The notes beneath the pieces were generated by a model. That model searched no databases and was not told the origin of the DNA. It saw only the letters and a program-made list of their open reading frames with translations. Shown here piece by piece: positions 55,058 to 63,699 of a stretch of DNA of 64,000 nt. Where the stretch lies: NCBI GenBank assembly GCA_900550195.1, contig URRB01000005.1, forward strand, positions 1-64,000, written 5' to 3'. The stretch comes from an uncultured Collinsella sp. (GTDB taxonomy: Bacteria > Actinomycetota > Coriobacteriia > Coriobacteriales > Coriobacteriaceae). The position numbers and the translations under genes were made by a program. How positions within the stretch are numbered: the first letter of the stretch is position 1; each line of letters starts with the position of its first letter.

Positions 55058-56602
55058 ATGAGGGACCTGGGAGACACAACCGCATATTTGCGCCGGGGCA
55101 TACGGGAGATTCTGTGCCTGGCGCTTTTCTTTTTCACGTTTTTGGCCGGCGAGTACCTCTTTGACGTGCGCGTGGCCGAGTTTGTGCCGGCGAACGAGGT
55201 CGTTATCTACGAGAGCATCGTCGTCGGCGCGAGCGTGATCGGCTATTTTGTGCGTCCTCTCCTGTACTATCGCCGTCCCCAGACAATCGATGCAACGAGC
55301 GATATGACGGGCGTGCTGCTGGTGTCGGCATTGCTGCTGCTGATTATGGCGGCGCAGTTTCAGGTTGTGATTGCGGGCGGTCTGGTGGCGTGCTGCGCCC
55401 TGGGCTACTGCGGATCGACCGCTCATGCCAATCTGGCGCGGCGTTTTGCGCAGACGCCTTGTCTGGCACGTGCCGTGGCGGTTTCTTATGCTGCGGGCAT
55501 TTTGGTACAGGTGCTCAACCATATGGTGATGCCTGCGGGCATTCCTCAACAGTTTGTCCTTATTGCCTGTGCGATTGCGCTGGTTGGGCTGCTTCACGGT
55601 ACCCGCCGAGCTAAATTACGCGATGAGTCCGCGCCCGAGTTCGAAGCCGAGATTGCCGAGCTATCGGTCGATGCGTCGGAGCATGGCGCCAAGTGGCGCG
55701 ATAATCCCGAGGCAAAGGCGGCCTTCCAGGGTGCCGTAGTGCGCTTGACGGTGGCGACCGCCTGCCTCACCGGCGTATTCGCGGCTCTCAATGCCGGTCT
55801 TACGACCTCGCATGCCGCCGGCGCTATCGATCTGGGTGACTGGCCGCGCTTGCTGCTGGTTGTGAGTGCGCTTGCTGCCGGCGCCCTGTATGACCTGCGC
55901 GGACGCTCGTATATGAATATCATCATGACGTGCGCCGCCATGCTGTCCACGCTCTCGTTCTTTGTGCTTATCACCGATGGCAACGGCGGCAATGCGCTCG
56001 CCGCCACGATTATCTTTTACCTGGGCACGGGCTTTTTCGTGGTGTTCTTCACCGCGAAGTTCGCCGCGATTTCGATGTATGCCCGCTGGTCGTATCTGTG
56101 GCCGTGCATGGGCCGCGTCATCAACAACATTTGCTCAATGCTTGTGACGGCTCCGGCGGTGGCGATCATCTCGAGCCAAAACGTGCTGATGGCGGTGGGT
56201 GTCGTACTCGTGCTGTTTGTCGGCATTGCGATCTCGCTGTTGGGGCAGTTTGGACAAGGCGTTGAGGACGAAGCGGGTCACAGGGGGCTGGCGTTTGCCA
56301 CCGACGATCTTGGCGTGAGCCGTGCGCCCGATCAGGTCGACACGGTGTCCCTGGAGATACCGGAGCTTTCGTTTGACGATCGACTCGACGGTTTTGTAGC
56401 CGCCTTTGGACTTACCAAGCGCGAGCGCGATGTACTGGAGGCGCTGGTCGTATCGGACGACAGCGTGCAGGACGTTGCGGCAGCGCTCTTCCTTTCGCGT
56501 TCTACGCTCTACCGCCATATCGCCTCGATCAACAAAAAGACCGGTGCCGCCTCGCGCGTGGCCCTCATCAATTTCTTCTGGTCCTGGACACCCCAAGACT
56601 AG
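55058..56602 (+). CDS. Membrane-bound LuxR-family regulator
   Basis: A 514-residue protein. Ten to twelve spans in two blocks (about residues 12-190 and 235-405) around a cytosolic loop are followed by a LuxR helix-turn-helix (about 445-510; LTKRERDVLEALV, VAAALFLSRSTLYRHIASI). Such MFS-like sensors fused to LuxR domains are abundant in Coriobacteriia. They sense small molecules and regulate neighbouring genes. Start at ATG 55058 after GTGGGGG. It stands before the zinc-ribbon/lipoprotein group. Confidence 0.88.
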   Translation: MRDLGDTTAYLRRGIREILCLALFFFTFLAGEYLFDVRVAEFVPANEVVIYESIVVGASVIGYFVRPLLYYRRPQTIDATSDMTGVLLVSALLLLIMAAQFQVVIAGGLVACCALGYCGSTAHANLARRFAQTPCLARAVAVSYAAGILVQVLNHMVMPAGIPQQFVLIACAIALVGLLHGTRRAKLRDESAPEFEAEIAELSVDASEHGAKWRDNPEAKAAFQGAVVRLTVATACLTGVFAALNAGLTTSHAAGAIDLGDWPRLLLVVSALAAGALYDLRGRSYMNIIMTCAAMLSTLSFFVLITDGNGGNALAATIIFYLGTGFFVVFFTAKFAAISMYARWSYLWPCMGRVINNICSMLVTAPAVAIISSQNVLMAVGVVLVLFVGIAISLLGQFGQGVEDEAGHRGLAFATDDLGVSRAPDQVDTVSLEIPELSFDDRLDGFVAAFGLTKRERDVLEALVVSDDSVQDVAAALFLSRSTLYRHIASINKKTGAASRVALINFFWSWTPQD

Positions 56603-56603
56603 C

Positions 56604-56645
56604 CAAAACCACCACGAAGGGGACAGGCACCTTTGTGGTGGTTTT
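56604..56645. repeat. GTGCCTGTCCCC-family palindrome, copy 3
   Basis: CAAAACCACCACGAAGGGGA and CAGGCACCTTTGTGGTGGTTTT. Starts 2 bases after the LuxR stop and ends in TTTT, so it can act as a terminator. Confidence 0.9.
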
Positions 56646-56747
56646 ACCTGCAAAAATATGAATATGAGACATTTGTCACCTGCCGTTTTGGCGCTCAAAG
56701 GCATATGAATGTGATGTTGAGCGGAGCAGAACGGAAGGGGTGGGCCT

Positions 56748-57200
56748 ATGGCGTCTCGTGGTTGCACGTCTAATAAAATTGCGGGCGCGCTTATCGCCGT
56801 GGTGGTCCTTGCTGCGGCGGTGACGCTTGTGCGGGCATACGGCTTTGGTGCCCGTGCCGACCAGGGAAAGAACGCCGCGCAAGCGTTGCTGAACGATTGT
56901 GCTGCCGATCCGGTGGCAGTCAAGCTTATCGAGGACGGCGAGGCGCGGACGGTCTATGAGACCGACGATGCCGAGCTGGTCGCATCGACTTTTGCCGCGC
57001 TCGACGATTGCACCGTGGGAGGTGCGGTGGATGAGCGGATGAGCGATGCCGGTCGCACGCTCGTCTTTGTCTATGAAGACGGCTCGGAGCAATCGGTGGA
57101 GTTCGAGGGCGGGAATATCGTGCTCGACAAGACGGCATATCGCCTTGACGGTGCCGATGAACTGTGGCGACAGCTTGCCGCCATCAAGAACAGCCAATGA
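56748..57200 (+). CDS. Small membrane-anchored hypothetical protein
   Basis: A 150-residue protein I do not recognise. One N-terminal span (about residues 10-32) and a soluble mixed alpha/beta domain of about 110 residues (ARTVYETDDAELVASTF, VGGAVDERMSDAGRTLVFVYEDGSEQSVEFEGG) facing outward. The beta-hairpin segment resembles small YfkI/BtrH-type accessory domains only loosely. The next gene starts 17 bases after its stop, so the two are cotranscribed. Confidence 0.7.
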   Translation: MASRGCTSNKIAGALIAVVVLAAAVTLVRAYGFGARADQGKNAAQALLNDCAADPVAVKLIEDGEARTVYETDDAELVASTFAALDDCTVGGAVDERMSDAGRTLVFVYEDGSEQSVEFEGGNIVLDKTAYRLDGADELWRQLAAIKNSQ

Positions 57201-57217
57201 AATGAGGGGTGTACGGG

Positions 57218-58780
57218 ATGAGTGATTTGAGATTCTGCCCGGCGTGCGGGATGCAGCTGCCGCGGGTCACCGGCGTGCCGGTGCGATTTTGCCCGGGCTG
57301 CGGTGTTCGGCTTGAAAGCGTTGAGGACAACCCGGGTGTCGCGGAACCCGCAAATGGGGCGGCTGCCGATGATGGCGCGGGCGAAGGTTATGAGCCGAGC
57401 GTGAACGCGCCGGTCGATGTGCCGATGCAGGATGCCGACGCCGCGTCGCCGGTCCGCGACGTGGCCGCAGCGGATGCTCCCCATGTCGGCGACCTTGAGC
57501 TCCATACCGCATGCGATGCCTCTGGCGGCCAAGCGCTCGCGCAAGTGGCGCTGCCGCGGGGTTGGCGTATCGAAGAGGCACATCTTGAGCGCAGCAGTAG
57601 CTTCGACTGCCCGATTTCAGTTGGCGTGACGGCGGCGGGCCCGACGGGCGAACGCATCATGTATCGCTCCGAGCTCTGCTACGTGGACGCGGGCGCCGTT
57701 GCCAAGCGCATCCCCACGCAAACCGAGCGCAAGGCGTTTCTGCATGTGGAGGCGGCGTGCGACGAGCTGGCTCAAGCCTGCGCGACGCAATTGGGCGCAC
57801 GGGCGGAGGTTGTGGCCGAGCAGCCGTACCCATCGAGCGCGGCGGTCGATATCGAGCACGAGCGTGCCCGCGTAAAGCGCGAGGCTGCAAACGACTTTGC
57901 GATTCAGGGCTTTTCGATGGAACCGAGCGATGTGGTCTATGAGTGCCGTATGCGCCGATATCGGCTCGCGGGCGCCCCGGTGCCTACCGAGCTTGCGGTG
58001 GCGGCCAAAGTCGAGGGCTATGTAGCCTCGATCGGTGGGGTCGCGGGCTCTGCGGGCAAAGGCGTTGCCGCCGGGGCCGAGGCGCTGCTGGGCGCGGGCC
58101 TTTCGAGCGGACTGATTGGTGGCGTTCTGGGCAAGCGCCTGCGCGAGCGCCAGGCGGCTGCGGCGGCGGGTCAGGGCGCCGCGAAAGATCAGGCCACGGA
58201 TCAGGGCAATTGCCCAGCCGGGGCGCCGTTCAAGCTGGGCGCGGCCGACCTGTTGCAGTGGCGTATCAGGGACAGCTTCTGCCTGGTTGCGCCAGAAGGC
58301 CGTCTGGACGAGGCGGCCTCCACGGCGCTTGCCTCAATGGCATCGACCCTGCGGCTCAACCCGTCGATTGCGCGCGAAGCGTGCGCTCAAAAGCAGCAGA
58401 TGGTGCTCGAGCAGCGTCAGCGCACGCAGATGAACATCGCCCAGCAGCAACAGCAGTTCGCAGCCTGGCAGCAGATGCATGCCTCGCAGCAGGCGGCGTT
58501 CGACAGCTACCAGCAGGCTTGGTTTGAGCGCAGCGATCGCCAACACGCCGCGAATATGGCCGCCAGCGCAGCCAATTTCTCCAGCGCAGGTGTGGGAACG
58601 GGCGCGGCCTCGTATTCCGATGCTATCCGCGGGGTCAACCATTACACCAGGCCCGACGGTACCGATGTCGAGGTTTCGGTGATGGCGGATCAAGCTTGGG
58701 TGAACGGCTCGGGCGACGTGATCGGCACGCGCGATGGCTTTGAGCCCGGTTTTGGCTGGACGGAGCTGCCCCGTCAATAG
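57218..58780 (+). CDS. Zinc-ribbon protein with glycine-zipper and Gln-rich segments
   Basis: A 520-residue protein, not recognised beyond its parts. The N-terminal double zinc ribbon reads CPACGMQL...CPGCGVRL (about residues 7-32), then an acidic linker, a beta-rich domain (90-240), a Gly/Ala zipper that may insert in a membrane (GVAGSAGKGVAAGAEALLGA, about 275-310), and a Gln-rich coiled coil (about 390-445; RQRTQMNIAQQQQQFAAWQQ). Preceded by a membrane gene and followed by two lipoproteins. Possible scaffold protein with similarities in layout to the SPFH-ribbon group at 44-48 kb. Confidence 0.7.
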   Translation: MSDLRFCPACGMQLPRVTGVPVRFCPGCGVRLESVEDNPGVAEPANGAAADDGAGEGYEPSVNAPVDVPMQDADAASPVRDVAAADAPHVGDLELHTACDASGGQALAQVALPRGWRIEEAHLERSSSFDCPISVGVTAAGPTGERIMYRSELCYVDAGAVAKRIPTQTERKAFLHVEAACDELAQACATQLGARAEVVAEQPYPSSAAVDIEHERARVKREAANDFAIQGFSMEPSDVVYECRMRRYRLAGAPVPTELAVAAKVEGYVASIGGVAGSAGKGVAAGAEALLGAGLSSGLIGGVLGKRLRERQAAAAAGQGAAKDQATDQGNCPAGAPFKLGAADLLQWRIRDSFCLVAPEGRLDEAASTALASMASTLRLNPSIAREACAQKQQMVLEQRQRTQMNIAQQQQQFAAWQQMHASQQAAFDSYQQAWFERSDRQHAANMAASAANFSSAGVGTGAASYSDAIRGVNHYTRPDGTDVEVSVMADQAWVNGSGDVIGTRDGFEPGFGWTELPRQ

Positions 58781-58854
58781 CGTGAGTGGGCTACGGGAGG
58801 ATCGGTGTCGAGGCGTTGCTCGGCGCTGTGATAAGAAACGGGAAAGGAACAACG

Positions 58855-59610
58855 ATGAGGGAGACGGTTATTTCGCGCACGGCGTTTGTCGCGGCGGCGG
58901 GAACGGCGTTGCTGACGCTTGCGGGATGCGGCGGACAGCAGGCGCAGGACACGACGGGTTTTAACGACGATCGCCCGGTAAAGGACAAGATGGATGCGGG
59001 CTCGTCATCGGGTGATTCCGGTGATGCGGGCGGCGGTGCGGACACAGACAGCGGCTCGGCGGATGCGTTCGATACGTGGTCGGATGACTGCTGGGATGCG
59101 CACCGCAACATCAGCATCGCAGCGTTGCTCGAGCTTAAGGGCTGGCAGTTGCAGGAGTTTGCGTCGCAACAGGGTTATACCTGGCAAGATGCGCTCGAGA
59201 TGTACGAGAACGAGGCAGGTCGCGTGCTCAGCGTCTGCAATATCAGCAAGGATGGCGCAACCGAATGGCTCGGTGAGGATGAAATCGGAAAGCTCGACAA
59301 GGGCGGCACCGGGAGTACCGTGATGTTTACGCTGCAGCTTGCGGGCTATTCGAGCTGCGAGGATGTTATCGCGGGCTTTTCCGTTCCGGTTGAGGACCGG
59401 GCGCAGATCACCTCGGGCTCGTGGATTGCGTGCGTCTACGGTTCCAACATGGCGCGTCACGTTGCCATGGTGAGCCCGATGGAAAACGGCGACTACCGCC
59501 TGGACCTCATTACCGAGGAGGCCATCAAAACCGGTACGTTTACCCAGGGCGGCGGTGCCCCCACGATTAACGAATTTTGGCAGGAGAAGACCGGACGCGC
59601 GCTCGGCTAA
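58855..59610 (+). CDS. Predicted lipoprotein A of a paralogous pair
   Basis: A 251-residue protein. Signal peptide TAFVAAAGTALLTLAGCGG with lipobox LAGC, a Ser/Asp/Gly-rich linker, then a 170-residue domain beginning HRNISIAALLELKGWQLQEF. Weakly similar in order to the next gene (ISIAALLELKGWQL versus VYAAINLGGADLVRLL; LQLAGYSSCEDVIAGF versus LSVAGYTTGDRALTGA). Outer-face binding protein, role unknown. Start after AAAGGAACAACG. Confidence 0.75.
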   Translation: MRETVISRTAFVAAAGTALLTLAGCGGQQAQDTTGFNDDRPVKDKMDAGSSSGDSGDAGGGADTDSGSADAFDTWSDDCWDAHRNISIAALLELKGWQLQEFASQQGYTWQDALEMYENEAGRVLSVCNISKDGATEWLGEDEIGKLDKGGTGSTVMFTLQLAGYSSCEDVIAGFSVPVEDRAQITSGSWIACVYGSNMARHVAMVSPMENGDYRLDLITEEAIKTGTFTQGGGAPTINEFWQEKTGRALG

Positions 59611-59645
59611 GTGCGATGCGGCCAATAGCATAGCGAGGGACGAAC

Positions 59646-60323
59646 ATGATGAACGAGATGACGATGAGCCGTGCGGCCTTTGTGGCGGGCGCGGGTGCGG
59701 CGGCTTGCGCGCTGGCTGGCTGCTCGGGCACAACGGGCGGCGCCAAAGCAGCGAGCACGGCGGACGCCGCCTGCGTGGACGACAATGCCAACGTGACGGT
59801 CTATGCCGCGATCAACTTGGGTGGTGCCGATCTGGTGCGCCTGCTCAAACATCAAAATTATGAGTGGCAAGGCGAGAACGTGGGCTACGGCGCCGCCGAT
59901 GACGCGGGATTTTTCGCCTTTACCTTTTCCAAGGTTTCGGACGATGTGGACGAACTTGCGAACAGCGCGATACCGCTTTCGGAGTCCGAGTACGAGGAGC
60001 TTGAACCGGGCGGCGGAGACGATAGCGTGGCGATCTTGCTTTCGGTGGCAGGCTATACGACGGGCGATCGCGCGCTCACCGGCGCGATCGGCGATGCGGC
60101 GATGGTGCAGGAGAAGTGCACGATTGACGATTCCACGTATTGGCTGGTCAAGGCGCTTGACGGCCACCGCTACGTGATTATGGCCAACGACACCGAAGAC
60201 GATGGCGATAGCGCTCATGACATCTATATCTACAATGAGGCTTTTATTCGAACCGGCTACTTGAGCGGCGGCGACCAGATCGATATCGATGAGCTCTGGA
60301 GCCGCCTGACCAACGCCTCGTAA
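59646..60323 (+). CDS. Predicted lipoprotein B of a paralogous pair
   Basis: A 225-residue protein. Signal peptide MSRAAFVAGAGAAACALAGC with lipobox LAGC and a domain parallel to that of the upstream lipoprotein (YLSGGDQIDIDELWSRL near the end matches TFTQGGGAPTINEFWQEK). The two arose by tandem duplication. The gene is closed by a GTGCCTGTCCCC-family hairpin 7 bases after the stop. Function unknown; surface-exposed partner of the zinc-ribbon protein is a guess. Confidence 0.75.
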   Translation: MMNEMTMSRAAFVAGAGAAACALAGCSGTTGGAKAASTADAACVDDNANVTVYAAINLGGADLVRLLKHQNYEWQGENVGYGAADDAGFFAFTFSKVSDDVDELANSAIPLSESEYEELEPGGGDDSVAILLSVAGYTTGDRALTGAIGDAAMVQEKCTIDDSTYWLVKALDGHRYVIMANDTEDDGDSAHDIYIYNEAFIRTGYLSGGDQIDIDELWSRLTNAS

Positions 60324-60329
60324 CGCTCC

Positions 60330-60368
60330 AAAACCACCACAAAGGGGACAGGCACCTTTGTGGTGGTT
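60330..60368. repeat. GTGCCTGTCCCC-family palindrome, copy 4
   Basis: AAAACCACCACAAAGGGGAC then AGGCACCTTTGTGGTGGTT; closest to the copy at 63345. Likely terminator of the lipoprotein operon. Confidence 0.9.
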
Positions 60369-60373
60369 CAATA

Positions 60374-60441
60374 ACTTGCGGTGGAATAGTTCCTGAATAA
60401 GGCTTGGGGGCCTTAAAACAGGAACTATTTCACCGCAACTG
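60374..60441. repeat. GGTGGAATAGTTCC-family palindrome, copy 2
   Basis: ACTTGCGGTGGAATAGTTCC paired with GGAACTATTTCACCGCAACT; the central loop differs from copy 1 while the arms are almost identical. Placed 5 bases after another repeat family. Confidence 0.9.
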
Positions 60442-60492
60442 CTGAGGGGACGGGTTGTGGAAACGGCTGCCGTGGTGGACTCGGACTGTCTG

Positions 60493-63261
60493 TTACAGCA
60501 GTTCGCCGTGGCGGGCTATGAAGCGGCGCTTTGTCAGCAGGGTCAGCGCAATATAGGCGGCGACGATGCCGATGAGCAGCGCAAAGAAGCTCGGCGGCAG
60601 CGGCATGAGGCCCAGTGCGTCGGCGATGGGGCTTGCCGGCAGCCAGGTGACAAGTGCCAGGCCCAGCACGGTGAGCGCGCACAGCGCAGGTGCGGCGTGG
60701 TCGCGCGGGCTTGGCAGGCGCGGGGAGCGCAGCATGTGGATCACGAGCGTCTGCGACCACATGGACTCGACGAACCAGCCACTCTGGAAAATCGCCGCAA
60801 AGGTCGCCATGCCGGCAACATTGCCCGCGGCGGCAAGCTCGGACCAGCTCGCGCCCACGGCGGCGGGGCACACCGCAAAGAAGAGCGCGGCGAAGGTCAC
60901 GATGTCAAACAGCGAGCTCACAGGGCCCAGTTCGAGCATAAAACCCTTGATGGACGCGGCGTCCCAGGCGCGCGGGCGGGCAGTCCAGGCGTCGTCGACG
61001 GTGTCCCACGGCAGCGTGATGCACACGATCTCGTAGACCAGCGACAGCAGCACTAGCTGCAGGGCGCTCATGGGCAAAAACGGCAGGAACAGGCTCGCGA
61101 CGGTCACGGACAGTACGTTGCCAAAGTTGGAGCTCACCGTGGTCTTGAGGTACTTGAGCAGGTTGCCGTAGGTGCGACGGCCTTCGATGATGCCGCGCTC
61201 GAGCACGCCCAGGTCCTTCTGGAGCAAGATGATATCGGCGGATTCCTTGGCGATATCGACGGCGGAGTCGACCGAGATGCCGCAGTCGCTCGCACGCATG
61301 GCGGCGGCGTCGTTGATGCCGTCGCCCATAAAGCCCACGGTATGGCCGAGCACCTCGCGCATGACGCGCACCAGGCGTGCCTTCTGCAGCGGCGAGAGCT
61401 TGGCAAAGAGATGCGTCTGCTCGGCGCGCTCCGCCAGCTCGGCATCGTCGAGCGCGTCGATCTCGGAGCCCAGCAAAACGTTGCTCGCATCGATACCGAT
61501 CTGCTCGCAGACGGTGGCGGCGACGCGGTCGTTGTCGCCGGTCAGGACCTTCACCGCCACGCCCTTGGCCTCGAGGGTGGCGACGGCGCCCGCGGCGCTC
61601 GCTTTGGGCGGATCGAGGAAGGCCAAAAAGCCCATCAGCACCATGTCGCACTCGTCGGCGATGCCAAACTCGCCCACGGTGCGCGGGTTGGTCTTCTGCG
61701 CCACGGCGATCACGCGCAGGCCCTCGGCATTGAGGTCTGCTACCTGCTTGCGAATCTGGGCGAGCTTTTCGTCGGTAAGCGGCTGGGCGGTACCGTCGAC
61801 CTCGACGTAGGAGCAAATCTCGAGCATTTCCTCGGCAGCGCCCTTGGTGACCATCTGAGTCTTGCCTTGGGCATCGGCGACCACCACGCTCAGGCGACGG
61901 CGCGAGAAGTCGAAGGGCACCTCGTCGACCTTGGTGTAGCGGTCGCGCAGGCTCTGGCCCAGCATGGAATCGGGCGCGACGGCCGAAGGGGTCATGTCGG
62001 CGCGGTCGATCACGGCCAGGTCGATAAGATTTTTGAGGCCGGTCTGGAAGAAGCTGTTCAAAAACGCATGGCGCAGCACACGCGCGTCCTCGTTGCCGTC
62101 GGTGTTGAGATAGCGCTCGAGTACGATACGGTCCTCGGTGAGGGTGCCGGTCTTGTCGCAGCACAGTACGTCCATGGCGCCCAGGTTTTGGATCGCGGGA
62201 AGTTCCTTGACGATAACCTGGCGACGGGCGAGATCCTTGGCGCCCTGCGACAGGCTCGTGGTCACGATGACAGGCAACATTTGCGGCGTGATGCCCACGG
62301 CCACGCTCGTGGCGAACAGCAGCGCGTCGATGACGTTGCCCTTGGTGGCGGCGTTGATGGCAAACACGGCCGGCGCCATGGCGAGCATCAGGCGCACCAG
62401 GAGCATCGAGACGCTCGAGACGCCGCGGTCAAACGCGCTTTTCTCGCCGCGTCCGTTGAGCATCTTGGCGATGCCGCCCAGGTAGGTGTTCGAACCGGTG
62501 GCGACGACAAGTGCCATGGCGGTGCCGTTTTGTACGGAGGTGCCGGTAAAGACGATGTTCTTGCAGGCGGAGAGCGGCAGCGTGGAGCCGTCGGCGCCCT
62601 CGATGACGGTGGCGGCCATGGTCTTCTCGACGGCTTCGCTTTCGCCGGTGAGGGCGGACTCGATTACAAACAGGTCGCGTGCGGTAATGATACGGGCATC
62701 GGCCGGCACCATGTCGCCGGCAGAGAGGCGGATCACGTCGCCGGGGACGAGCTCATCGAAGGGGATCTCGATGCGCTCGCCGTCGCGCAGGGCGGTGCAG
62801 GTGTTGGAGACCAGGTCCTTGAGGGCCTCGGCCGCATTGCCGCTGCGTGCTTCCTGGATAAACTTCATGCCACCCGATACCAGCAGCATGATGCCGATGA
62901 CGATGACCGTGGAGGGGTCGCGCTGCGGCTCGGGCACGGCGAGCACGTCGATGTAGAGCGAGACCAGCGCGAGCGCGGCGAGGATGCCGGCGAAGGGGTC
63001 GATGAAGGCATCGGCGATGCGGCGGGCAAGCGTCTTGGTCGGCGCCTCGATGGTGTTGGGACCGGCGGCGTTCAGGCGCTCGGCGGCCTGATCGGCGGTG
63101 AGGCCGTCAGCCGTGGCGTCGAGCAGCACGAGGGCGTCCTCGGTGCTATGGGTTGCGGCAAAGATGGTGTTCTTGGCAAGGCCGGTGTGAGCGGCAGGGC
63201 GCGCCGTGCGGCGGCGCTTGGAGATGACTTCGAGTACCGTGGCGGTTTTGAGCATCAGCAT
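60493..63261 (-). CDS. mgtA: Magnesium-translocating P-type ATPase (MgtA/MgtB)
   Basis: A 922-residue P3-type ATPase starting at ATG 63261 after AAGGAGGACCC. LTGES (about 204-208) is the actuator motif and DKTGTLTED holds the phosphorylated Asp369; GDGIND and MgtA-like IQNLGAMDVLCC confirm the subfamily. Ten spans are expected. It imports Mg2+ when the ion is scarce. Third Mg2+ transport gene in the window. Its leader (63262-63570) carries a short ORF and a repeat hairpin. Confidence 0.93.
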   Translation of the reverse strand: MLMLKTATVLEVISKRRRTARPAAHTGLAKNTIFAATHSTEDALVLLDATADGLTADQAAERLNAAGPNTIEAPTKTLARRIADAFIDPFAGILAALALVSLYIDVLAVPEPQRDPSTVIVIGIMLLVSGGMKFIQEARSGNAAEALKDLVSNTCTALRDGERIEIPFDELVPGDVIRLSAGDMVPADARIITARDLFVIESALTGESEAVEKTMAATVIEGADGSTLPLSACKNIVFTGTSVQNGTAMALVVATGSNTYLGGIAKMLNGRGEKSAFDRGVSSVSMLLVRLMLAMAPAVFAINAATKGNVIDALLFATSVAVGITPQMLPVIVTTSLSQGAKDLARRQVIVKELPAIQNLGAMDVLCCDKTGTLTEDRIVLERYLNTDGNEDARVLRHAFLNSFFQTGLKNLIDLAVIDRADMTPSAVAPDSMLGQSLRDRYTKVDEVPFDFSRRRLSVVVADAQGKTQMVTKGAAEEMLEICSYVEVDGTAQPLTDEKLAQIRKQVADLNAEGLRVIAVAQKTNPRTVGEFGIADECDMVLMGFLAFLDPPKASAAGAVATLEAKGVAVKVLTGDNDRVAATVCEQIGIDASNVLLGSEIDALDDAELAERAEQTHLFAKLSPLQKARLVRVMREVLGHTVGFMGDGINDAAAMRASDCGISVDSAVDIAKESADIILLQKDLGVLERGIIEGRRTYGNLLKYLKTTVSSNFGNVLSVTVASLFLPFLPMSALQLVLLSLVYEIVCITLPWDTVDDAWTARPRAWDAASIKGFMLELGPVSSLFDIVTFAALFFAVCPAAVGASWSELAAAGNVAGMATFAAIFQSGWFVESMWSQTLVIHMLRSPRLPSPRDHAAPALCALTVLGLALVTWLPASPIADALGLMPLPPSFFALLIGIVAAYIALTLLTKRRFIARHGELL

Positions 63262-63344
63262 AGGGTCCTCCTTGTTAAAGGGAGTTAGCGTACGTGTCGT
63301 ATTGAATTGCAAAAAACCTAGATGTCGCTCACGTCATGCTCGCG

Positions 63345-63382
63345 AACCACCACAAAGGGGACAGGCACCTTTGTGGTGGTTT
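63345..63382. repeat. GTGCCTGTCCCC-family palindrome, copy 5
   Basis: AACCACCACAAAGGGGACAG and GCACCTTTGTGGTGGTTT. Unlike the other copies it lies in the 5' leader of mgtA, so its hairpin could attenuate that gene. Confidence 0.9.
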
Positions 63383-63402
63383 TGACGATCGGTTGGTGGC
63401 GC

Positions 63403-63474
63403 TTATGCGTGCGCGGAGTCCTCGCGGCGTGCCGAGGGCGACATACAGGTTTTTCGACTATGACTGCCTTCCAT
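63403..63474 (-). CDS. Possible 23-residue leader ORF upstream of mgtA
   Basis: Encodes MEGSHSRKTCMSPSARREDS plus AHA. The perfect ribosome site AAGGAGGTG, 5 bases before its ATG, is better than that of most genes here. It lies on the mgtA strand, 140 bases ahead of mgtA and before the repeat hairpin at 63345. Could be a control peptide or a spurious ORF. Confidence 0.4.
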   Translation of the reverse strand: MEGSHSRKTCMSPSARREDSAHA

Positions 63475-63540
63475 GGCACACCTCCTTAAGGCCGGGCGCT
63501 GTGCGCTTTGGGTATCTCGTGCCCGTTTCAATCCGCCGGT

Positions 63541-63575
63541 ATTTTTGACGAGGGGGTTTGACGTGTCAACCCCAT
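63541..63575 (-). promoter_or_regulatory. Promoter with overlapping inverted repeat for mgtA leader
   Basis: On the minus strand TTGACA (63564-63569) and AAAAAT (63541-63546) are spaced 17 bases. The -35 lies within GGGGTTGACACGTCAAACCC, an inverted repeat with a one-base bulge, a possible repressor site. Confidence 0.45.
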
Positions 63576-63699
63576 TGTTCGGAAAATCATCGCCCCTGAC
63601 AAAGCCCTTACAGAGCGCCATGGCTTCAAAGCGCGCCCGCATCGACGTCCTACCTGCGCTAAACTGTGAAACACGTACGCGATTACGAGAGGAGCCCGC

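Noticed and set aside
61342..63288. A 648-codon open frame opposite mgtA
   Set aside because: His/Gly/Gln-rich composition typical of the reverse strand of a real gene; mgtA itself is unambiguous.
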